From the NCBI RefSeq assembly GCF_020278625.1, contig NZ_JADAKK010000053.1, forward strand, positions 1 to 7,706: DNA of 7,706 bases, given 5' to 3'. The DNA comes from Wolbachia endosymbiont of Mansonella ozzardi (GTDB lineage: Bacteria; Pseudomonadota; Alphaproteobacteria; Rickettsiales; Anaplasmataceae). Under the pieces are notes generated by a model. The model had not been told where the DNA came from and did no database searches. It saw nothing but the letters and a program-made list of their open reading frames with translations. Made by a program: the position numbers and the translations under genes. The number at the start of each line of letters is the position of its first letter. Position 1 is the stretch's first letter. This document shows positions 6,521-7,706 of this stretch, in pieces.

Positions 6521-7706
6521 GTATATAGTTTTATTATATGTAAAATCTTGTGGCTTCTAATAAATTCAGCATACGCGTTTATTGGTGGTGTGGTGCTTAA
6601 CCTTATGCCTTATGTTTTTCCTGTTCTTTCTCTAAAAGCAGCAGCAATAATCAATGGCCCTAGCAACTCATTTAAACCAGAACTAAATGTCAATAGCCTA
6701 TGCTCTTGGAGTATTGACTAGCATGTTGATATTGTCATTAATGCTATTAACATTACGTAACATAGGTCGTACAGTGGACTGGAGTTTTCATACATAATCT
6801 CCTGTTTTTGTACTAATATTACTATATGTAATGTTTGCAATAGGCTTATGTTTCTTTGGCTTGTTTTGACATTCCTCTCATCTTTTCTCGTTCAGATGAA
6901 GCTAATGGTAGTTTTTTCAGTGGAACGCTTTTACTCTGGTTGTAGTTCCCTGCATTACACCTTTTTTATGGCACCTGCCATAGGTTTTGCCTTTATTCAG
7001 TCATCAATACTTACTTTTATTAGTACTTTCTTATTTCTTGGCTTAGGTATTGCACTTCCATACTTCATTGTATCATTTCTTCCTAACACACTTGAATCTT
7101 TACCAAAACCTACATGAGTGGACGGCAGCATTGAAGCATTTCCCACTCTCCTCTATATCTTTTCCATTATTTAGCTGTTTTGGATGTTGACCAAAGAGGT
7201 CAACACAGTACCTATATTAACTGGGCTTTTAAGCTTTGCATTTAGCATATGGATATGGATTTTAACAACGGTATAAAGTCACCTATTAGACCCGTTATTT
7301 CTAGATTATTCTTCCGTTTAATCTATTACCGTTCATCTTACCCAAGGCAGTGCAAAAAGTCACCTTTCAGAGAAATTCACAAACCTAGAAAATATATTTC
7401 TCTCAAATGATGAAATACTTTTATTCATGTTTTTACTATTACGGTAACTATATTGGACTTTTTACATAGTTCTAGAGCTGATGCCAATTCCCACTATACA
7501 GAAAGTGAATAGACAACAGTGGAAAAAAGTTATAACGTCGTCCAATAGGGAAAAAAAACTACTTGACAACTTTTGCCATTACCTTTATCGTGGTGCTGGA
7601 GCTGTTGTTTAGCTTCAGTTCATACGGATTAAACAACAAAAAAACTCAATATACTTGGCGTACTGTTGTTTAATTTTTTGCACTATGTGCACCTCATGCC
7701 TTTATA
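6521..7706 (+). pseudogene. ScsB/DsbD-type thiol:disulfide interchange protein pseudogene, cut by window end
   Basis: Intact proteins of this type carry electrons from cytoplasmic thioredoxin across the inner membrane through a multi-helix domain and pass them to periplasmic thiol partners via a thioredoxin-like domain. Reading across frames recovers the first helix (AFIGGVVLNLMPYVFPVLSL, from about 6575), YALGVLTSMLILSLMLLTL with RTVDWSF (about 6696-6788), FVLILLYVMFAIGL, then VVVPCITPF and MAPAIGFAFIQSS (6941-6999), later helices to about 7260, and a decayed thioredoxin-like tail in which TSSNRE (about 7535) resembles the DWT...EIT region. Damage includes stops at 6719-6721, 6795-6797 and 7115-7117, frame changes near 6690, 6867, 6935, 6966 and 7115, and more beyond. 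The first conserved Cys, in NLMPCVFP of the family, is Tyr (TAT at 6611-6613), whereas the second, in PCITPF, remains. No CxxC is legible in the tail. The N-terminal periplasmic domain and a start codon are not visible. The family call is good for the membrane domain and weaker for the tail. Confidence 0.78.

Noticed and set aside
6848..7117. An 89-codon plus-strand frame that could be called a small membrane protein.
   Set aside because: It joins out-of-frame sequence to an in-frame piece of the ScsB/DsbD pseudogene. Family similarity is only from about 6968 onward, and the flanking similarity continues in other frames.
5023..7706. An insertion sequence, prophage or novel mobile or defence system in the gene-poor right third.
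   Set aside because: No transposase, integrase, phage protein, terminal inverted repeats or target duplication could be seen. The content is explained by two decaying cellular genes and a tRNA remnant.

Overview
The window is AT-rich bacterial DNA that looks like an obligate intracellular alphaproteobacterium of the Anaplasmataceae, most likely Wolbachia. This rests on the character of the proteins, on the gene set (a short stand-alone PdhA, HemJ-type haem synthesis, the MEP enzyme Dxr, DapB, PstB) and on a decaying Fic-family gene beside other pseudogenes. The genus is inferred from recognition, not from a search.

The left two thirds (about 59-4929) are compact and intact. pdhA (minus) and hemJ (plus) are divergent across about 54 bases. 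A good sigma70-like promoter then precedes a small histidine-rich protein of unknown function and, 60 bases further, dxr (GTG start). dxr meets pstB tail to tail with the two stop codons overlapping by 3 bases. pstB is the second gene of a minus-strand pair with dapB, joined by an ATGA overlap. These genes serve central metabolism: pyruvate to acetyl-CoA (PdhA), protoporphyrinogen oxidation (HemJ), isoprenoid precursors (Dxr), phosphate uptake energy (PstB) and the diaminopimelate branch (DapB).

The right third (about 5023-7706) is a decay zone without an intact gene. It holds a Fic-family AMPylase-type pseudogene (minus) with several frameshifts and stops and a ruined active-site motif; about 290 bases with no recognisable content; a tRNA-Gly-like remnant (minus) lacking much of its anticodon arm; a short imperfect direct repeat; and a ScsB/DsbD-type thiol:disulfide interchange pseudogene (plus) that runs off the right edge.

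I saw no transposase, CRISPR array, replication origin or convincing new defence or mobile system. Bases 1-58, downstream of pdhA, contain nothing I can identify. The most open question among intact genes is the histidine-rich protein at 1641-2144. The most informative broken features are the two pseudogenes, whose ancestral frames can be read across the frameshifts.
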